A stretch of DNA of 64,000 nucleotides, taken from assembly GCA_029717555.1 (NCBI GenBank), contig JAMDHS010000002.1, positions 124,001 through 188,000 on the forward strand, read 5' to 3'. Shown one piece after another: positions 59,072 through 64,000 of the stretch; the first letter of the stretch is position 1; every line of letters starts with the position of its first letter. The stretch comes from Peribolospora baueri (taxonomy: Eukaryota > Basidiomycota > Peribolosporomycetes > Peribolosporales > Peribolosporaceae). Position numbers and translations under genes: made by a program. The notes under the pieces were generated by a model. The model saw only the letters and a list, made by a program, of their open reading frames with translations. It made no database searches and had not been told where the DNA came from.

Positions 59072-60185
59072 ATGATCCGCTTCATCCTCGTACAGGTGAG
59101 CCATATCTGACTCCAGGCGGAAGCGTTGCTTTTGCTCATATACGCCAGGCGAGGCCAAGCTCGGCAGCGTGCGCATCGACTTGCTCCAGGCTCCGTAGCT
59201 AAATCCAGTCGTCTTGCGTCTCCGACCTTTTAGAACCGTCAAGGGAAGACGCGGATGGCCAAATACTATGTCCCCTTTGACGACGACGAGAAAGCTCGCC
59301 TACGAGGGGAGGTGCACAGGCTCATCGCGCCCAGGGATCAGAAGTATCAGAGCAACTTCGTCGAGGTGAACGCCTGGAGCCCACAGAAAGACCGGAGCCG
59401 AGGAGTTCTCGTAGATGCAGCTCTGACCTTCAGTTTGGTGTCGCACGCCGGCAGTACCGAAACTACAAGATCGTCTATCGACGCTACGCGGGCCTGTTCT
59501 TCTGCGTGTGCGTCGATGCGAACGACAACGAGCTCGCATACCTTGAGGCCATTCATTTGTTCGTGGAGGTGCTTGGTGAGTCCTTGGCTATGAGAGCTGC
59601 TTCATCCTCTCAAACGTTCTGGCAGTCCTTTAGCCCTGGTGGCTGGCGGGCTGATTGAACGTTAGTCAACCATGGCGTACCGCGAGGTACTGACGTCCAT
59701 CGTTCACGTTTCTTTTCTCTCTCGCCATTCAGACGCCTTCTTCGGGAACGTCTGCGAGCTCGATCTCGTCTTCAATTTCTACAAGGTGAGTTTGGAACGG
59801 CAGTTAAGGACAGCACTGGACATAGGCGGGTTCGTCGCCGCTCGTCGACTACACTCGAACGAGCGTGTCGTAGCGAGTACGCTCCTTTCTTCGATCGTTC
59901 TGACCGAATCTGACCAATGTGCCTTCTACACTCTCGACTCCACCATGTCGCTGCAGGTATACGCCATCCTCGACGAGGTCTTCCTTGCAGGAGAAATTGA
60001 GGAGACGAGCAAAAACGTGGTGCTCAACCGGCTAGACTATCGTGAGTGTCCGTGACACGTCGGGCGAGCGTGCATCTCGCCGTGCCGCGTACACCGAGGC
60101 TAACTAAAGCTATGCGTGTGCTTTGCAATCCGTCTCTTCGCACCCGTCTCTTCCCTTGGCCACTGTAGTGGAACGGTTGGAATGA
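59072..60185 (+). CDS. APS2: AP-2 clathrin adaptor complex subunit sigma
   Basis: Six exons, 59072-59095, 59234-59365, 59455-59575, 59733-59785, 59957-60041 and 60169-60185, give 143 residues, the usual length. It reads [20 protein letters not shown], then [73 protein letters not shown] and LERLE. The start and the NRQGK and YAGLFF blocks are those of AP-2 rather than AP-1 or AP-3 sigma. The subunit helps form the core that binds dileucine cargo signals at the plasma membrane. The first exon has 24 bases and the last 17, both with clear GT-AG sites. Confidence 0.95.
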
Positions 60186-60297
60186 AGTAGCCCCCATTTA
60201 CAACTTTTAGAGTCGCTCGTACTATTTCGTGGAGAGATAATGCCTCTCAAACTCCTTCCCGCTCACGCATCCTTTCATGAACATGCCCAGTCTTCAT

Positions 60298-63190
60298 TCA
60301 AGCAAAGGCGCCTACTAATGGAGGCGCCGCTCGAGTCGCATTAACGGTCCTCACCACGCCCAACTGGAGGCTGAACCCCCGGGTACCCATTTCGAACGCC
60401 TCGGCGAGGTCGTCCATGTTCACATGAGGCCCAAACGTCCCCACGTCTTTCCACTCGTAGATGAACTCCCCTTCTCCATCTCGCTTCGATGCCTCCCCTT
60501 CGTCCGGCAGTTGAACGTGCCGGCCCAGCCTCGCGCGGGCGTACGAGGGCGTCAGAAGCAGGACTATGGGGGCGCTATGAGGAGTTGAAAGAGCCTCGGC
60601 GAGCGTGTCAAGCACTCTGGCGGGGCTCGCGCCTGCGAGGTCCGTAAGGACTGTTGTCGAGACTGAGCGTACAGGCCCAAAGAAGCACGGCGAGGCGGAG
60701 AGGTTCGTGAGCATTCGATGAGAAAGGTAGCGGAGTTGAAAAGGTGGGACTTCCTCACCATTCCCCTCCCTTCCCACCGGAACGACTAAATGAGTCGGCG
60801 TCATGAACGTCTTCCAAGTGATCAAATGGACTCGGTTCCGTCGTCCAAGGCAGAGGTCGTCGTCAAACGGCAGATCAGACATCGTCGTCACCGTCGAAGT
60901 GGAGGAAATGGCGGTCGTGTTGGGATCGGAGAGGAGGAGGGCGTTGAGATGAAGAAGGGAGGGGACGATGCCACCTTGGTGGAGAAGACCGAAAAAAAGG
61001 GCTAGGAGGGCCTGTTGTAAGAAGTGGGATGCCAGGGCCTGTTGTAAGAAGTGGGATGCCAGCTAGTCGATACGAAGAAGGAAGTGGGAGGATCCCACTG
61101 GTGAGCACAGGCCGACCTCCCTCCACATGCACGCATTTTCTGCTTCGCGCTCGAATTCATTCGCCTCGCCGTCCACAAAGCTACCCCATGCCCACGCCAC
61201 GCACCCACGCTCTTCTCCTTTTAATCATTTTCCTCGTATAGGCCGCAGATGGCCTATGCAATGACCTAGCGAAGAGGAAAGAGGCTGGAAGGACGAGCGG
61301 GAGGAGGAAGCGAGGTTCCTGGTGTGGCTGGGTGGAGAGAAGGCCGATGCCGACGAAGATGGTGCTGAGGCAGACTGGGGAGTACGAGGAGAAGGAAGGA
61401 GGTACATCGTCGGTGAAAGGGATCGGTTGGATGAATAGCACCCAACCCGGGATCGGAGATGGATGGAATGGGAACAAATCGTCTCACTTTTGGATATAAA
61501 CGCCTCCTCTCCCTCCGCCCTGGACCCAGCTTTCGACTTCGGTTCTCTCCCAGTGGCAGCCCCACCCTTCGTCCCTGCCACGACCTCTCTGACGATCGTC
61601 CACCCCTCGAACAGCACCGTTACCCACACCGCAACACCACAGACCAATGGCATATTGACGACGCCGTGCAACCACTGCGGGTGCAAGCCGTGCTGCGCCA
61701 GGTTCTCAACACGGGAGTTGTACAGTAACGAGTTGAGGGGGGTGAGTGTGATGTGGCTCGAGATGTGGGATAAGAGTCGGAAAGGGGAATAGAGGTTATG
61801 GGAGGGTGGAGGGTGAAAGTAGAGTGTGTCGAAGGCAGAGAGGAGCAAGGACATTAGGAAGAAGGAGAGGATTGCTGGTATGAGGCTGTTAAGCATCTTT
61901 AGAAGGCGAGTGCTGCATACCGGAAAAGGCAAAAATATTCTCTGAGTACATACGCGCGGAGGACAAGGCTCGATGCGAAATCGAGAACGCCGGGGCACAA
62001 AGACGTCTCTTACCTCCGGCGCTCTTGTGCTCCATGGACTATACCAAGTTGCGAATACCGATGAGCCAATCCAAGCAGGGCAATTGCGCTGGGGAGAGCA
62101 AAGGCGAGGAAGGTGATGCGATTGAAAATTCCAAGGGCGCACAGGATACCAAAACCTGTAGTCAGAAGAGTCCATGATGTTCGTCGGTGGTTAAGGGAGC
62201 GAGATGGATTCTGCGAGGGTGAGAAGGGGTCAGACTAGATTTTTACGAGCATGTTGGAGCGACAGGACGTGGCACGCTCATTCTCGCTCCCGCCCACACC
62301 CTCCGCAATCCTCACCTCCTTGATCTCTTGCACGGCGACCGGCTCCGCGGTTGCAGTTTTGAGCTCTTGTAAAAGAAGAAGCAAGCTAGCGAGCAAGACG
62401 GCCTCTAAAGAATTGGAGAACGGTCGGAGCTGGTACGTAAGGAGAACGTGTGAGGAGGCCAGGATTGTGAGTCGTTGAAAGATTGCTTTCTGGGAGGGGG
62501 CGGAGAAGGGGAGTCTCCAGAGGGCGAAGTCTGTGCAGGCGGAGTACTGGCGTGAGCCAAAGGAGCATTGTGAATCACTGGGGAAGAGATAACCGCTCAC
62601 CGAGAGCAAATGATAGCACAAGAAAAGACACCCTCTCAGCAAGGAAGATAAGGGCGGCAGGTGGGCCTGTCCAAGTGCGGCACCCAGAGTCCAAAGCCAA
62701 CGTCGCGTGCCACGCCAACCGGAGTATGTCAGCTTCAGCGGTACGACAACTCCACACCTGTCTTTCCTCCAGTGAAATGATAGTCTAGCCGGACTCGCCT
62801 CTATCGTGCCCGAAAGCCATCCAACCGGCCGTGAGTAACCACAAAGGGAGACCCGTGGTCAAGTAGAGAGGGACGATGGAACGACAGGGGAAGGTCGGGT
62901 CAAACTCCCACGTCCTATGAGCGTCAATGCCAAGCACGTCGCCTGTTCAATGGACCCACGTACCGTCCAACGTCAGTCTGGCGGCATCTCTCTCAAGCAG
63001 TCCGTCGGAATCAAGGGTCCACGCTGACAGACCGGCGCCGACGGAGGGACTCACCGGCTACGACCTCAGGGTTCTGAAAGAACTCGTCCGGGTGGATGTA
63101 CGAAGTGCCGAAGACGGCCGCCACAAGCCGTAGAGCAACGACGCAGAAGTAGACCGTGCGCCATGTCGTCGCCGCCGCTGCCGGGCTCAT
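60298..63190 (-). CDS. SMP3: GPI mannosyltransferase 4 (SMP3/PIG-Z)
   Basis: Minus-strand gene, ATG at 63188-63190, stop at 60298-60300, about seven exons. It starts [20 protein letters not shown] and [17 protein letters not shown], with the family's acidic HPDE loop. Then come multiple membrane helices, [70 protein letters not shown] and [12 protein letters not shown]. These are hallmarks of the PIG-Z branch of GT22. The enzyme adds the fourth mannose to the GPI precursor from dolichol-phosphate-mannose in the ER, which is essential in fungi. The last exon (to 60298) would look like a separate gene at an internal ATG (60882), but the HQGG block upstream joins it to this one. Its acceptor is duplicated. 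Confidence 0.88.
61008..61061. repeat. Perfect 27-bp tandem duplication carrying a 3' splice site
   Basis: Two identical 27-base copies, 61008-61034 and 61035-61061, each contain a minus-strand TTACAACAG acceptor of the SMP3 last intron (donor at 61204). Exon starts at 61038 or 61011 are both in frame; the first adds nine residues (ALASHFLQQ) before ALLALFFG. Confidence 0.95.
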
Positions 63191-63465
63191 TGTGGTCAGC
63201 AAGACCGGACGAGGGTGCGGACATGGACCTCTTTTACAAATACCGAAGCAATAGAAGCAGCTCGGACGAGTGACTGCGGCAACCGCATGACGTTGCGTCG
63301 ATCACGTTGGGGTGACCAGGCACGCGCTTTCCTCGCCTCGTCGCCTGCCGAGGTTGTCTCGAGGCCGCGTCGTCATCGGTCTCCTTGCTCGTCACCACCA
63401 CCCATCCTCCGTCCCATCTTCCATCTCCTCCTCGCACGCTCGTCTCTGGCGGGCATCCTCCCACG

Positions 63466-64000
63466 ATGCCCCCTCAACCACGAAGGACCCCCGTCTCGGC
63501 TCGCCGGTCCACGCCAGGCTCTGCCTTCGACGAGTCGCTCATTCCCACCCCGCCGATCAGGTTCGATGACGATGAACCCCGCAGCGCCACAAAGGCCAAG
63601 GCTGATATTCGAAATAGCGCTAAGGTGCGTATCATCCTATTTTTGCCTAGGATGTCAACTCCAGTCGGCGAAGCAAGTGTATAGTCTGCTCGGCTTCGTT
63701 GGCTCATGACAGACGTCGTCGTTGCTCGCTCTTCGAAGGCCAAGCGCAAGTCTGGCGGTGGATTCATGTCCTTTCTAGTTGGCTTTGCTGCCCGGGTCGC
63801 GCTTTTCTATGTTCTGATAGGGTGAGCATTTCCTCTATTCTGACGGCTTCGCTGAAGCTCGCTATCCTCTAGACTTACCTTCTCTCTCTCGCACAGCGCA
63901 TTATACATCTGTCCGAAAGAGACGGACTACCTCGGCACGTCTGCCTCCCGACCTCTTTGTCGATCTCTCAACGCCGTGGAGACCCGCCTCGAGCCTCTTG
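63466..64000 (+). CDS. N-terminal part of a membrane protein, cut by the window end
   Basis: ATG at 63466-63468. Exons 63466-63624 and about 63682-63821 join in phase, and a third begins near 63898 after a CACAG acceptor. The first exon is Pro/Arg/Ser-rich (MPPQPRRTPVSARRSTPGSA, then IPTPPIRFDDDEPRS). The second has a basic stretch (KAKRKSGGGF) and one hydrophobic helix (MSFLVGFAARVALFYVLIGA), followed by LYICPKETDYLG and CRSLNAVETRLEPL. A soluble N-terminus, a membrane helix and a Cys-bearing segment after it suggest an ER or nuclear-envelope protein, but I do not recognise the family. It is divergent from SMP3 with a 275-base shared promoter. Confidence 0.55.

Noticed and set aside
60298-60882. 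A separate gene starting at the internal ATG at 60880-60882
   Set aside because: The frame continues upstream through [14 protein letters not shown], a hallmark of PIG-Z enzymes, to a 3' splice site that joins the SMP3 exons in phase. The piece is the C-terminus of SMP3.
1-64000. Transposons, LTR elements, CRISPR arrays or a defence cluster
   Set aside because: No terminal repeats, transposase, reverse transcriptase, integrase or spaced repeats were found. The genes are housekeeping functions scattered on both strands.

Overview
The window is nuclear DNA of an intron-dense, GC-rich fungus, most likely a basidiomycete yeast of the Pucciniomycotina (Rhodotorula/Sporobolomyces type). The evidence is about 23 genes split by many 60-130 base GT-AG introns, short gaps between genes, strongly GC-ending codons, and fungal families such as ATO acetate transporters, bifunctional Thi6 and fungal Pro1 with a PUA domain. 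Genus-level placement is inference. I saw no CRISPR array, rRNA, convincing tRNA, LTR element or transposase. Most products were rebuilt by joining exons through canonical splice sites, so many genes are longer than any single open frame.

Layout, left to right: end of a His/Pro-rich protein (+); VPS9-domain Rab5 exchange factor (-); ATO acetate transporter (+); AN1 zinc-finger/UBL protein (-); symplekin (-); V-ATPase subunit G (+); SnoaL/NTF2-like protein (-); THI6 (-); glutamate-cysteine ligase regulatory subunit (+); mitochondrial PPR protein (+); LisH/CTLH WD40 protein (-); riboflavin synthase (+); an unresolved 1.8 kb stretch; HAD phosphatase (+); ATP11 (+); BUD20 (-); PRO1 (-); zinc alcohol dehydrogenase (-); alpha/beta hydrolase (-); secreted GH29 alpha-L-fucosidase (+); BAR-SH3 protein (-); signal-anchored Lys-rich protein (+); ABHD11-like mitochondrial hydrolase (-); AP-2 sigma (+); GPI mannosyltransferase 4 (-); start of a membrane protein (+), cut by the window end.

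The genes are mostly housekeeping: cofactor synthesis (thiamine, riboflavin, glutathione, proline), endocytosis (VPS9, BAR-SH3, AP-2 sigma), mitochondrial function (ATP11, PPR, ABHD11), RNA 3'-end processing and GPI anchors. They do not form a cluster or defence island.

The most unusual signals are in splicing. The fucosidase appears to carry exons of 2, 5 and 4 nt, which together restore the conserved GH29 segment. The GPI mannosyltransferase has a perfect 27-bp tandem duplication that copies its 3' splice site and keeps the frame either way. The ATO transporter has an intron whose first usable AG lies past a family-like membrane segment. Two gaps (16.6-17.3 kb and 32.9-34.7 kb) hold coding-like frames that I could not turn into a recognised gene.
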